Of a stretch of 64,000 bases of DNA, positions 36,983-46,129 are shown piece by piece; within the stretch, counting starts at the first letter, position 1, and every line of letters starts with the position of its first letter. Under the pieces are notes generated by a model. That model saw only the letters and a list, made by a program, of their open reading frames with translations. It was not told the DNA's origin and searched no databases. The translations under genes were made by a program, and so were the position numbers. This stretch comes from Flavobacterium psychroterrae (GTDB taxonomy: Bacteria; Bacteroidota; Bacteroidia; Flavobacteriales; Flavobacteriaceae): positions 403,723-467,722 of the forward strand of contig NZ_JAGYVZ010000001.1 in assembly GCF_018380615.1 (NCBI RefSeq). The letters are read 5' to 3'.

Positions 36983-37005
36983 CTACCAAACAACGAATAT
37001 TAAAA

Positions 37006-38130
37006 ATGAAAAAAATACTTTTATTTTTGGCTATATGCTTATTATATAATTATTCAGCAAATGCGCAACAGGCTTTTGACAGGAAATTGGTGCTGAAACA
37101 AATGATTCTTGCTAATGATTATTTCATGCAAAAATGGCCTGAAACCGGTAAAACTATCATTACAAATAAGGAACGTCCCAGTAATATATGGACACGTGGC
37201 GTTTATTATGAAGGATTAATGGCTTTGCACGAAATTTTCCCTAAAGATGCTTATTATGAATATGCTTATTCATGGTCAGAATTTCATAAATGGGGATTCA
37301 ATAGCGGCAACACCACTAGAAATGCCGATAATTATTGTGCTGCCCAAACCTATATTGATTTGTATAATTTAGAACCGGATCCTAAAAAATTAAAAAACAC
37401 AAAGGCTACTATCAATATGCTTTTGAATACGCCGCAACTGGACGACTGGTCCTGGATTGACGCGATACAAATGGGAATGCCTGTTTTTGCCAAATTAGGT
37501 GTTTTAGAAAAAGACAACCGCTATTTCGAGAAAATGTATCAAATGTATATGTATTCGAGAAATAATCATGGCGATCATGGCCTTTTTAATCCTAAAGATG
37601 GTTTGTGGTGGCGCGATGCTGATTTTGATCCGCCTTATAAAGAACCAAATGGCGAGAATTGTTACTGGAGCCGTGGCAATGGCTGGGTAATTGCTGCTCT
37701 CGCAAAAGTGCTGACTATTGTCCCTCAAAATGTGCCTCACAGAGCACAATATGTAAAAGATTTAAAAGCTATGGCAGCCGCTTTAGTTCCTATTCAAAGA
37801 ACTGATGGTTTCTGGAATGTCAGTTTGCATGATCCGACGAATTTTGGCGAAAAGGAAACTTCCGGAACTGCTTTATTTATTTACGGAATAGCCTACGGAA
37901 TCAATAGCGGAATCCTGAAAAAAGAAACGTATTTACCTGTTATTCAAAAAGCGTGGAATGCCATAACTACAGAGAGTTTACATAATAATGGCTTTTTAGG
38001 TTACCTGCAATCAACGGGAAAAGAACCTAAAGATGGTCAGCCTTTATCTTACGATAAAATTCCTGATTTTGAAGATTACGGATTAGGTTGTTTTTTACTG
38101 GCTGGTTCAGAGATCTATAAAATAAAATAA
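37006..38130 (+). CDS. GH105 unsaturated rhamnogalacturonyl hydrolase
   Basis: The ATG at 37006 gives a 374-residue exported protein with signal MKKILLFLAICLLYNYSANA, close to the length of YteR-type enzymes. The alpha/alpha barrel shows in RPSNIWTRGVYYEGLMAL, DDWSWIDAIQMGMPVFAKLG (with the catalytic-type Asp), NCYWSRGNGWVIAALAKVL and ETSGTALFIYGIAYG. It hydrates the unsaturated galacturonate that PL11 leaves at the non-reducing end of RG-I fragments, releasing a keto-sugar. It starts 23 bp after GH106 and is therefore co-transcribed. Confidence 0.92.
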   Translation: MKKILLFLAICLLYNYSANAQQAFDRKLVLKQMILANDYFMQKWPETGKTIITNKERPSNIWTRGVYYEGLMALHEIFPKDAYYEYAYSWSEFHKWGFNSGNTTRNADNYCAAQTYIDLYNLEPDPKKLKNTKATINMLLNTPQLDDWSWIDAIQMGMPVFAKLGVLEKDNRYFEKMYQMYMYSRNNHGDHGLFNPKDGLWWRDADFDPPYKEPNGENCYWSRGNGWVIAALAKVLTIVPQNVPHRAQYVKDLKAMAAALVPIQRTDGFWNVSLHDPTNFGEKETSGTALFIYGIAYGINSGILKKETYLPVIQKAWNAITTESLHNNGFLGYLQSTGKEPKDGQPLSYDKIPDFEDYGLGCFLLAGSEIYKIK

Positions 38131-38161
38131 GAGTTTATTATTCTTAATATCCTTAAAAACA

Positions 38162-38199
38162 AAAGCAGCAAACGCAATTACTTGTGTATGCTGCTTTCT
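38162..38199 (+). terminator. Terminator after GH106-GH105 operon
   Basis: AAAGCAGCA (38162-38170) pairs with TGCTGCTTT (38189-38197) with an 18-base loop, 30 bp after the GH105 stop. Confidence 0.65.
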
Positions 38200-38223
38200 T
38201 GTATAAAATAAGATTTGAATTAA

Positions 38224-38619
38224 TTACATTATAGAAAATAAAGCTTTATAAAAACTATTGTATTTAGTTGATAGTTTTGAAATTGGAAACTTTACTGGCG
38301 GCGTTTCTTCGACAAAACTGCATTTCCAGTTAAAATATAACTTTAATTCCTTAATCATCTCTATTCTCGTTTGATTACAGTCTAATAAATTTAAATTTTT
38401 AGCTTCTTCTAAAAAAAATAAACTATCGTATAATTGTTTGTTAAATAAGCAAATTAAAACATTCGATCCTTTTTTATCTAATGCTAAAAACTCCATTAAT
38501 TCAAACTTATCATAAATAACAAATATAGAACGATCAAACTCTTTTGATTCACTTTCATTTTCATATAAAAATGAGCTCTCAAAAAAATCAAATTCCTCTT
38601 TGAAATTTCTTTTAAACAT
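38224..38619 (-). CDS. Hypothetical protein, 131 aa
   Basis: A soluble, acidic protein without signal peptide or membrane helix. It is rich in Phe and Lys/Glu (EEFDFFESSFLYENESESKE near the start, FNWKCSFVEETPPVKFP near 113). I recognise no family. Its start codon lies 2 bp after the stop of the secreted 183-residue protein upstream, so the two are very probably translated from one transcript. Codon and base use look like the neighbours. Function unknown. Confidence 0.6.
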   Translation of the reverse strand: MFKRNFKEEFDFFESSFLYENESESKEFDRSIFVIYDKFELMEFLALDKKGSNVLICLFNKQLYDSLFFLEEAKNLNLLDCNQTRIEMIKELKLYFNWKCSFVEETPPVKFPISKLSTKYNSFYKALFSIM

Positions 38620-38621
38620 TT

Positions 38622-39173
38622 TTAAAAATGATCCATTATTATCACTGTTCCAGGTGCTCCGTCGCCGCCAATCATTCCGTCTTTTCCGTTGTTCCCGGCT
38701 GCTCCGTTAATTGGAAGCCATGTTCCGTCAGGATTTTGTATGTAAACAGTATTTGTTACTGTATCTGTATATAAAAGGACATTGTCACCAGGGTAATCAA
38801 CTTCTCCTCTTTTTTTAGGAACTCCAGTACCAGTTGCTGCACCAGCTGTACCTCCTGAAATTTCATCCGCAGCAGCTAGTCTGTGCCATTTCTTGTCAAG
38901 CCAATAATAAAACCCGGGAGTCATACCAGGTACAGTTTCAGTATTAAAAACTAATAAACTTTTAGCTTCATCTTTCGAGTCGTCTTTAAGACCTATAATA
39001 GGACTAGCATCTGTAAGACCTGCTAACTTAACATTTGGTATTAAAAGACCTCTATTCTCAGACTTAATTTGTAACTGGGCTGACCCGTTAGGATTTAAAG
39101 TACCTATACCTACTTGTGAATAAGCCGAATAGCTACCTAATACTACAAGTAATGGGAGTAATTTATTCTTCAT
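38622..39173 (-). CDS. Secreted hypothetical protein with glycine-rich C-terminus
   Basis: From the ATG at 39173 the product has 183 residues and signal MKNKLLPLLVVLGSYSAYSQ. It continues VGIGTLNPNGSAQLQI, the start motif of many secreted Flavobacteria surface proteins. The middle has FYYWLDKKWHRL and the C-terminus a Gly-rich stretch with collagen-like triplets (GAAGNNGKDGMIGGDGAPG). The frame extends three codons to a TTG; I prefer the ATG. It may be a surface or adhesin-like protein; no catalytic motif is seen. It sits between the two pectin loci with a small partner gene. Confidence 0.7.
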   Translation of the reverse strand: MKNKLLPLLVVLGSYSAYSQVGIGTLNPNGSAQLQIKSENRGLLIPNVKLAGLTDASPIIGLKDDSKDEAKSLLVFNTETVPGMTPGFYYWLDKKWHRLAAADEISGGTAGAATGTGVPKKRGEVDYPGDNVLLYTDTVTNTVYIQNPDGTWLPINGAAGNNGKDGMIGGDGAPGTVIIMDHF

Positions 39174-40062
39174 AAGATTCAATCATTATGGATTATTATT
39201 ATTTATTTTTTAAATTATTCTAAATCAGAAATTGAATTATTCAAATACAAAGGATTAATTTTTACAACTTTTATTTCTTTGATAAAAAACCATAATTCTC
39301 GAAAATGGCTCTTTCAATGAAATACCGCGATATGATTAATATTTTTAATTTGATTATTAAGAGGTTTGTTACTGCTAACCACTTTTAATACATAAACATC
39401 TCTGTTTGAAGTTGCAAAGGTCTCCCTAAATAAATCCTAATTTTACCAGCAAAAGTTTTTATACTTACAGAATAGGACAATCCTTTGATAGGAATAACTG
39501 TAAAGAATAAGATTTTGATATTTATGATTAAAGTATCATGAATTACAATAGAGTGATTTGACTATTTAGCACAATACAGAATCAAGTTAATCTGTGGTGT
39601 ACTGATATGATACTATAGGTTTACATGTATTGGGGTATAATACATGATTAGTATTTTTAAAATAAAAAGGAGGAAACTAAAGTTTCCTCGTATATCTATA
39701 TAATTATTTACAAAAATTAAATGCAGTAAAAATATTAGCACTAACATTCTATATCCAAATCCTTTTATGGCTACCCTTTTTGGTATCAACGCAAAAACCT
39801 GTGAAAACATAAAATATTTTGTATTGGCTAATAGAATTTAACTGCAAAGTCTGCTAAGATTTTTTATATGTAAGATTAAAAAACACAACGTTCGCAGTCC
39901 CGAAGCTTCAGGATGTGTTGATCTAGCTTTGCATTCTTTGTGTTTTTTCTACTTAAGTAAAATTAACAGACTTTGCTGCTAAGATTAATAAAGCTCCAAA
40001 GATTTTTCTTAAGTCAAAATGGATATTAATAGATAAAGTATTTGAAATTTAATTTTCAGGAA
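39174..40062. other. Gene-poor region with hairpins
   Basis: An 890-bp stretch without a convincing gene. A 65-codon frame (39613-39810, minus) is hydrophobic but contains a strong hairpin. GAGGAAAC/GTTTCCTC arms (39670-39689) followed on the minus strand by CTTTTTATTTT look like a terminator. An inverted repeat with GCAAAGTCTGCTAAGATT (39844-39861) and CAGACTTTGCTGCTAAGATT (39968-39987) surrounds a CCCGAAGCTTCAGGA hairpin (39899-39913). Confidence 0.5.
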
Positions 40063-40167
40063 TTATTTGGAAAAAAATTGGATCACATTAAGAATTAGTA
40101 AAATTATAATCAAACCATACAACATTAATCTTGTACCGTGCCAAATCGTATTATCATCTTCTTTCAT
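40063..40167 (-). CDS. Possible 34-residue single-pass membrane peptide
   Basis: An ATG at 40167 opens a 34-codon frame: MKEDDNTIWHGTRLMLYG, then a hydrophobic helix LIIILLILNVIQFF ending in SK. The charged start and single helix are typical of small membrane peptides, and the frame is coherent in an otherwise stop-rich region. I have no family evidence and no strong ribosome site. It could be chance. Confidence 0.4.
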   Translation of the reverse strand: MKEDDNTIWHGTRLMLYGLIIILLILNVIQFFSK

Positions 40168-40820
40168 AATTAAAATTTTAAGTTTTAATTTGTTGGTAAG
40201 GCAGCGGGAAAGTTCCCAAATTTCACGTAATGTTGCTTAAAATTTCTATCCTACTATAAATTAAAACAAATTACATCGCCGCCTCAACCAACAAAAAATA
40301 ATAACTCTAAAAAATTGATTTGAGTAAGCTTTATACTCTCTAAACACATAATTAACTCCTTCAAATCAACAAGTCAAATATATTTTATAATCACCGCCTA
40401 AATGTCTCCTAAAAGTTTTTTAAATAACACTTTAAGACATTTTTTAACTTAAAATTTTAAGTGCAACTCAAGTAAAATTTAAAAATTCAAAAAATAACTT
40501 AACAAAAACAAAGCCGATACAGTGTTTTCTGCATCGGCTTTATTATTGATATAAATAGTCTTTAAATTTTTAAAATAATTTATTCTAAAACTGTTTTTGC
40601 TTTTACATTTTTAAAAACAAAAAAAAGAGAAAACCTAAGTTCTCTCTTTTTAAAATAATCATCAAAATACTTAAAATAGAATACTAAGAATATACAAAAA
40701 CAATTCCCTACTAACAAAAGGCTCTTAATATCTATTACAAAAATAGCAATCACTATAAAAAATTATTACCTCTATAAGGTTTTAAAATGACAGTTTAAGA
40801 CATCTTTAGAACAATAGATA
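40168..40820. other. Gene-free spacer with two hairpins
   Basis: No gene seen. AAAGCCGATACAG (40510-40522) pairs with CTGCATCGGCTTT (40529-40541) with one mismatch. A second hairpin at 40623-40650 ends the CE12 gene. A TAnnTTTG match on the minus strand (40382-40375, TATATTTG) could serve the small peptide, without a good -33. Confidence 0.45.
40620..40650 (-). terminator. Terminator at the 3' end of the homogalacturonan locus
   Basis: Minus-strand AAAAGAGAGAA pairs with TTTTCTCTTTT, followed by TTTGTTTTT. It lies about 170 bp after the CE12 stop, the last gene of the long minus-strand run. Confidence 0.6.
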
Positions 40821-41564
40821 TCACTTAATTCCCTTTTTAAGTTTCACCAATGAAGGGTCTTCTGATATTTTAATTTGATTTACAGCAATCTGTGCAATTT
40901 CAGTTGCTCCTTTTAATGATAAATGGGTGTCATCTGCTTTATCTTTATCATAATAAGGGTTTTCTCCGGCTTTAAAATGTAAATGCAATTGTTTAGATTT
41001 TTCTGGTCCATATGATTGTTCTAATATTTCTGTGTAATATTCTAAATCAATAAATGGAACTTTATATTCTTGTGCTGTTAATCTGGTTTCTAAAGGATAA
41101 TCGCCATGTGTAGGAACAAGCACTCCTTTTTCGTTAAAATTGCGTCTTGCAATAGAAGTTAGTATTATTGGAGTTGCTCCTTTTTCACGGCTTTCGTTTA
41201 TAAATTTGATAAGGTTGTATCTATAACTTGTATGTGGATTTGTATATCGTGCTGAATCTTCTATTTTTTCATCATTATGTCCAAATTCAATAAAAACGTA
41301 ATCGCCTTTTTTTAATTTTTTATAAATAGAATCCCATCGTTTTTCATTGATAAAACTTTTGGTGCTTCGACCATTTACCGCTTTATTTTCAACAACAAAA
41401 TTATCTTTAAAAAATGGCTGTAAAACCTGAGCCCAACCGTGTTCAGGATTTTTATCCGGATCTTTTTTATTTGCCATTGTTGAATCGCCTATTGTATAAA
41501 TGGTTGTTTTTTGTGCAAAACAAGTTGCGGAAATTATGCAGATAATTAATAGGTAGTATTTCAT
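40821..41564 (-). CDS. Rhamnogalacturonan acetylesterase-like, CE12
   Basis: A 247-residue exported protein (signal MKYYLLIICIISATCFAQ) with one SGNH domain of normal CE12 size. It has TIGDSTMANK with the nucleophile Ser, AVNGRSTKSF, FGHNDEK and the Asp-x-x-His in KADDTHLSLKGA. It should remove acetyl groups from pectin galacturonate. It is separate from the two-domain CE12 of the RG-I locus and closer in layout to the single-domain type. It is the last gene of the minus-strand homogalacturonan locus, after the 118-bp repeat array. Confidence 0.9.
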   Translation of the reverse strand: MKYYLLIICIISATCFAQKTTIYTIGDSTMANKKDPDKNPEHGWAQVLQPFFKDNFVVENKAVNGRSTKSFINEKRWDSIYKKLKKGDYVFIEFGHNDEKIEDSARYTNPHTSYRYNLIKFINESREKGATPIILTSIARRNFNEKGVLVPTHGDYPLETRLTAQEYKVPFIDLEYYTEILEQSYGPEKSKQLHLHFKAGENPYYDKDKADDTHLSLKGATEIAQIAVNQIKISEDPSLVKLKKGIK

Positions 41565-41599
41565 ATTGTAGATTATTAGATTTTTGGAGTTTTAGATTG

Positions 41600-42242
41600 T
41601 GGTTGCCTTGTGGTTAATGGCACACGGATTTTACGGATTTAAAAGGGTTTTCACTGGTGTTATTTTATTTGTCGAATTACTTTGTGTCCTTCGACTTCGC
41701 TCAGGATGACAAAAATTGTGGTAACTTTGTGGTCAATGGAACACGGATTTACGATTTAAACGGGTTTTCACTGGTGTTATTTTCTTTGTCGAACTACTTT
41801 GTGTCCTTCGACTTCGCTCAGGATGACAAAGATTGTGGTAACTTTGTGGTCAATGGCACACGGATTTTACGGATTTAAATGGGTTTTCACTGGTGTTATT
41901 TTATTTGTCGAATTACTTTGTGTCCTTCGACTTCGCTCAGGATGACAAAGATTGTGGTAATTTTGTGGTGAATGGCACACGGATTTTACGGATTTAAACG
42001 GGTTTTCACTGGTGTTATTTTCTTTGTCGAATTACTTTGTGTCCTTCGACTTCGCTCAGAATGACAAAGATTGTGGTAATTTGTGGTCAATGGCACACGG
42101 ATTTTACGGATTTAAACGGGTTTTCACTGGTGTTATTTTCTTTGTCGAATTACTTTGTGTCCTTCGACTTCGCTCAGGATGAGAAAGATTGTGGTAACTT
42201 TGTGGTCAATGGCACACGGATTTACGGATTAAACGGGTTTTC
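41600..42242. repeat. Tandem array of about 118-bp units (five full, one partial)
   Basis: AATGGCACACGGATTTnACG recurs near 41616, 41735, 41852, 41971, 42089 and 42208, spaced 117-119 bp. Each unit includes GGTTTTCACTGGTGTTATTT, TTTGTCGAATTACTTTGTGT and CCTTCGACTTCGCTCAGGAT. The unit length is not a multiple of three and copies differ by a few bases. Reading frames inside (such as 41657-41878) are repeat artefacts. It lies in the GH28 to CE12 spacer. Confidence 0.9.
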
Positions 42243-42257
42243 AATGCTCCCCGTATT

Positions 42258-42318
42258 CTTTGTTCCTATGAACCTTTGAACCTTTGAACCTTTGACCCTT
42301 TGAACCTTTGAACCCTTT
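42258..42318. repeat. CCTTTGAA array next to GH28 stop
   Basis: At least six CCTTTGAA or CCTTTGAC units end 19 bp before the GH28 stop codon. On the coding strand it is a TTCAAAGG array just after the gene. Confidence 0.75.
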
Positions 42319-42336
42319 AACACTTCCTCAAAAAAC

Positions 42337-43686
42337 CTACTTAGCTGCCGTTGGTACTGTTGCTTTTTCTCCTATAAAAACTTCGTTTAAAAGAACGTTT
42401 TCAGCGTTTGTGCTTGAAATTGCATTTTTAGCCGATTTAATATCTATGTTAGACAGGGAAATATTACGTACTTTTTTATCTGCAAATCCCTGAATTACAA
42501 TTCCTGATGCGGTCGCTTTGTTACAAGTAATATTTGAAAAGGAAACATTTGATATATCCGACTGAAAACCTTTTCCTTCTCCGTGATAATTTGCCGTGAT
42601 GTACAAACAATCTTCTACCTCATCGAGGGTAATATTTCGGACAAAAATATTCCTGATAAAACCACCACGGTCGGCATTTGTCTTTAAATAAATTCCGCGT
42701 TTTAAAAAACCCACCGTTTTGCAATTTTCGACATACACATTCTGAACTCCGGCAGACATTTCACTTCCTATTACAACACCGTGAAGTCCTTTAAAATTAC
42801 AATTTCTTATGACAATATTTTCACTTGGCGTAGCTGAATTTGCTCTTCCTTCATGATCCCTTCCTGCTTTGATTGCCACGTTATCATCTCCGTTATTAAA
42901 AGTTACATTTTCGATTAAAACATCTTTTGCATATTCCGGATCGATACCGTCGTTGTTATAATTTAATGATTTATAACTTATTCCCCTCACTGTAATACTT
43001 TGTGATTTCAATAAATGCAAACACCAGAAAGGTGAATTTTCTATACGGATATTTTCGACTAAAATATTCCTGCAATTAAAAAACTGAATCATTTGCGGAC
43101 GTAAAAAATAACCGTCTCCCAATTTCCTGTCTTTCACCGGAACGTTATTGTGGTTCATGTCGCGGCTTAATTCTTTGCCTTGTCCTTCTTTGGCTTTAAA
43201 GCTTTTCCAGGTCTTCCCTCCTTCTCCGTCAATTGTTCCTTCGCCTGTTATGGCAATATTTGAGCATTCATAAGCGTAAATTAACGGACTGTAATTATAC
43301 AACATTGTTCCTTCCCAACTTGTCAAAACCATTGGCAAATAATCTTTGGGTTTATCGCTGAATTTAATTTTTGCACCTTTTTCCAGTTTAAGATTGACGT
43401 TACTTACAAAATGAATTGGGCCATTGATTTTATAAATTCCTTTAGGTACAATTATAGTTCCGCCGTTATTTTTTTTACACAACGCCATTGCTTTGTCAAA
43501 TGCAACCTTATTGTTGGTAATTGAATCTCCTTTTGCGCCTAATTTCAATACATTTATCTGATATGATGGAAATACAGGAAGCTGAATTCTATTAACGATT
43601 GAATCTACTTTTGCTGATGGGAATTCATTGTTCTGAGCAAAAGAAGTCCATGAAATTAATAGAAAAATGAAATACTTAAAATTCAT
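42337..43686 (-). CDS. GH28 polygalacturonase, exported
   Basis: A 449-residue protein with signal (MNFKYFIFLLISWTSFAQ) and a parallel beta-helix. GH28 blocks are YNNDGIDPEYAKDV, FNNGDDNVAIKAGRDHEGR and FKGLHGVVIGSEMSAGVQNV. The Asp pair and His are all present, and IYLKTNADRGGFI contributes the usual substrate Lys/Arg. The GSEMSAG form is typical of exopolygalacturonases that release galacturonate from chain ends. It lies between the PL10-CE8 fusion and the CE12 gene, with repeat arrays on both sides. A close paralogue is at 59022-60455. Confidence 0.93.
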   Translation of the reverse strand: MNFKYFIFLLISWTSFAQNNEFPSAKVDSIVNRIQLPVFPSYQINVLKLGAKGDSITNNKVAFDKAMALCKKNNGGTIIVPKGIYKINGPIHFVSNVNLKLEKGAKIKFSDKPKDYLPMVLTSWEGTMLYNYSPLIYAYECSNIAITGEGTIDGEGGKTWKSFKAKEGQGKELSRDMNHNNVPVKDRKLGDGYFLRPQMIQFFNCRNILVENIRIENSPFWCLHLLKSQSITVRGISYKSLNYNNDGIDPEYAKDVLIENVTFNNGDDNVAIKAGRDHEGRANSATPSENIVIRNCNFKGLHGVVIGSEMSAGVQNVYVENCKTVGFLKRGIYLKTNADRGGFIRNIFVRNITLDEVEDCLYITANYHGEGKGFQSDISNVSFSNITCNKATASGIVIQGFADKKVRNISLSNIDIKSAKNAISSTNAENVLLNEVFIGEKATVPTAAK

Positions 43687-43710
43687 AATTTATGTTTTTA
43701 ATGTTTTTTT

Positions 43711-44088
43711 GCCCACTGGTTTTAACGGGTTAGACTGGTTGTCACTGGCTTATTTTATAATTTAAAAATCTGTTTAATCTGTGAGAGATTTTAGCCCACG
43801 GGTTTAACGGATTAAACTGGTTGCCGCTGGTTTATTTTATACTTTAAAAATCTGTTTAATCTGTTTAATCTGCGAGAGATTTAGCCCACGGGTTTTAACG
43901 GGCTCAACTGGTTGTCACTGGTTTTTATTTTTATTCTTCAAAATCTGTTTAATCTATTTAATCTGCGAGAGATTTAGCCCACGATTTAAATAAAAAAATC
44001 TGCGTAAATCCGTTTAATCCATTTTAAGCTGTGGCAATATAAAAATCCGTGTAAACCAGTTCAATCCGTAAAATCCGTGGGCAATGGT
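43711..44088. repeat. Tandem array of 83-93-bp units
   Basis: Units begin GCCCAC at 43711, 43794, 43884 and 43977 and include GGTTTTAACGGG, ACTGGTTGTCACTGG, AATCTGTTTAATCTG and GAGAGATTTA. The end, AAAATCCGTGGGCAAT, is a reversed counterpart of the GCCCACGG start. It fills the spacer between the PL10-CE8 and GH28 genes. Confidence 0.85.
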
Positions 44089-44089
44089 T

Positions 44090-46099
44090 TTATTTTGAAT
44101 ACCAATTCAATATAGTATCTTTTAGAATATTCTCTATTGTATATTTTTCAGCATCTTTCTTTTTAAGTTGTTTCGACCATGCAACTCTTTTAGTTGGTTG
44201 AAATCCTTCGCCTCTGCAATTGTATTCGGCATACAAAGCATTTTTTTCCGCATCGGGTTTTGACCAGTTTTCCCAGCCTTCCGGCTTGATATGTTTTCCC
44301 ATATCGCAATTGAGGTAAACAGATTTAGCATAAATACGCCACGGTCTGCCTAAATAAACCGCTGTTGCAGAGGATTCTGCTGTAAGTTTACAGTTTTTGA
44401 AAACAAAACCAAAAGCTGTTCCTTCCGGAGTTGAAGCCGCCGTAATATAAGAGCTTTTTATGCTGTGAATCTCACAGTTTTCAAACAAAGCCGTTGCACC
44501 TCCAAAAATGAAATCGGTGGTTCCTTCAATATAACAATCCTTAAAATATTGTTTAGCATCTTTCCCTGACAAGTACAAAGTATCCTGATTTCCTAAGATA
44601 TTACAATTTGAAATTTGAGCACGATTCGCCACCACAGACAATGCAATTGCCTGACCATTATCTCCCGAAGCATTTTTTATGGTTAAATTTGATACGGAAA
44701 AATCATCGCCTTCTACCAAAACTGTTGCCGTATAAAAAGTACTGTTTCGTCCTAAATTGATTTTAGAAAAATTATCATCAAAAGTAATAATTGTCTTTTC
44801 CTTGCTTTCGCCAATTAAAGCTAATCGCGTGTTCCATTCCGGAATTCGGACTTTTTCATTGTAAATTCCGTTTTTAACGAAAACCGTAACTTTTTCATAA
44901 GGAAATGACGGGCTTGCATTTATGGCGTCCTGAATCTTCATAAAGTCACCGGAACCATCTAAAGCTACTGTAATAAAGTTAACTTTTTTTTTATCCGAAG
45001 CTGCTGCTTCCGAAACCTTTACTCCGTTTTTGATCGCCCAGGCAGCATATTTTTTCAGTACTTCTTTTGGTGCATCAGAATACCAGGAATATCCATTTCG
45101 TCTTTCAGGACCAATTTCATCAATTGATTTTTTCTTGATTCCGTCGCGGTCACAAAAGAAGGGTTCGTTGTTATCCAATTCCATAAATCTTGCCCATATT
45201 GGCGCAGCGTTTTGGGTTGGAATCATTTTTTTGTCAATGATTTTTCCGGCTTCATTTAAAACTCGTTTTTCTTCAAGATTGGTGATTTTTGTTTTTTCGA
45301 ACCAAACCTCAGCACTTTTAACTGCAAGAATTATTTCTGCCGAAGGTTTTTCAATTGTCATCAATAACAAAACAATTTTAGCCGATTCATATCCGCTTAG
45401 AGATGCCAGTTCAAAAGCTCTTGCGTTGGCTGGAGCCAAAGTAAACTCGTCGTGTTGCGCACACCAGGCTGTTAGAACTCCGTTTTGTTTGTATTGCGTT
45501 TTTATAATACAATCAATTCCTTTATCGAAAGATTTCTTTGCTTTTTCGACAATTTCCTTTGATGGTTTTATGCTATAAAAATCAGTTTGTTCACTGACTT
45601 GTTTTATGATGTTCAGGATATTTACCATCGAATCATCATTGTATGTAATGTGTGTGTAATATCCTTTTTTTAATGGATAAAACTGTGGCCATCCACCATT
45701 GTCATATTGTGCTTCAAACAAATAATTGAGTCCTTTCAGGTAAGATTCTTTATAACGATCGTCTTTTACCTGAGCATACATTTTAGACATGAAAAGCATT
45801 TCCTGACTCGTTGCTCCATTATCTGTAGTAACTTCTTTTGTTGAATTTTTTATTGCAATTAGTTCCTTTTTTTGAGCAGGGGTCAATTCCTGCTGCATCT
45901 GGATATTTTTTGGCCATCCGCCAATGTCTCTTTGGTACAATAAAACATTCTCTGCTATTTTTTTAGCTTCGTCCGTGCCAAACCAGTTCGCCTCATTTTT
46001 ACGAATAATATCCGACCAGTTTTTGTATGTATTTTGAGCATTTATCCCAAAATTAATACTGAAGAAAAGGAATAGTATGTACTTTTTAGATGGAATCAT
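44090..46099 (-). CDS. Pectate lyase (PL10) fused to pectin methylesterase (CE8)
   Basis: From the ATG at 46099 the 669-residue product has signal MIPSKKYILFLFFSINFGIN. An alternative ATG at 46126 adds a polar stretch. Residues about 25-350 are PL10: LYQRDIGGWPKNIQMQ, NGGWPQFYPLKKGYYTHITY, NDDSMVN, then CDRDG and RRNGYSWY. Residues about 375-669 are CE8 with all active-site blocks: GDNGQAIALSV, GNQDTLY, TDFIFGGATALF and YLGRPW. One chain can thus demethylate homogalacturonan and cut it by beta-elimination. Likely periplasmic. It sits before GH28 in the locus; family A copy 5 lies in its leader. Confidence 0.93.
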   Translation of the reverse strand: MIPSKKYILFLFFSINFGINAQNTYKNWSDIIRKNEANWFGTDEAKKIAENVLLYQRDIGGWPKNIQMQQELTPAQKKELIAIKNSTKEVTTDNGATSQEMLFMSKMYAQVKDDRYKESYLKGLNYLFEAQYDNGGWPQFYPLKKGYYTHITYNDDSMVNILNIIKQVSEQTDFYSIKPSKEIVEKAKKSFDKGIDCIIKTQYKQNGVLTAWCAQHDEFTLAPANARAFELASLSGYESAKIVLLLMTIEKPSAEIILAVKSAEVWFEKTKITNLEEKRVLNEAGKIIDKKMIPTQNAAPIWARFMELDNNEPFFCDRDGIKKKSIDEIGPERRNGYSWYSDAPKEVLKKYAAWAIKNGVKVSEAAASDKKKVNFITVALDGSGDFMKIQDAINASPSFPYEKVTVFVKNGIYNEKVRIPEWNTRLALIGESKEKTIITFDDNFSKINLGRNSTFYTATVLVEGDDFSVSNLTIKNASGDNGQAIALSVVANRAQISNCNILGNQDTLYLSGKDAKQYFKDCYIEGTTDFIFGGATALFENCEIHSIKSSYITAASTPEGTAFGFVFKNCKLTAESSATAVYLGRPWRIYAKSVYLNCDMGKHIKPEGWENWSKPDAEKNALYAEYNCRGEGFQPTKRVAWSKQLKKKDAEKYTIENILKDTILNWYSK

Positions 46100-46129
46100 T
46101 TTGTATTTTTTATTGTTGTTGCGCATGTT

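Noticed and set aside
39613..39810. A 65-codon hydrophobic frame on the minus strand.
   Set aside because: It contains a strong GAGGAAAC hairpin with T-run inside the frame, has no good upstream signals, and resembles chance AT-rich coding. Left as non-coding.
41657..42279. Open frames with repeated FDFAQDDKDCGNFVVNGTRI-type peptides.
   Set aside because: They are translations of the 118-bp tandem array whose unit is not a multiple of three; the frames are artefacts.
41600..44088. Tandem arrays as a possible CRISPR locus.
   Set aside because: Units are 83-119 bp, the whole unit repeats without unique spacers, and no cas gene is nearby.
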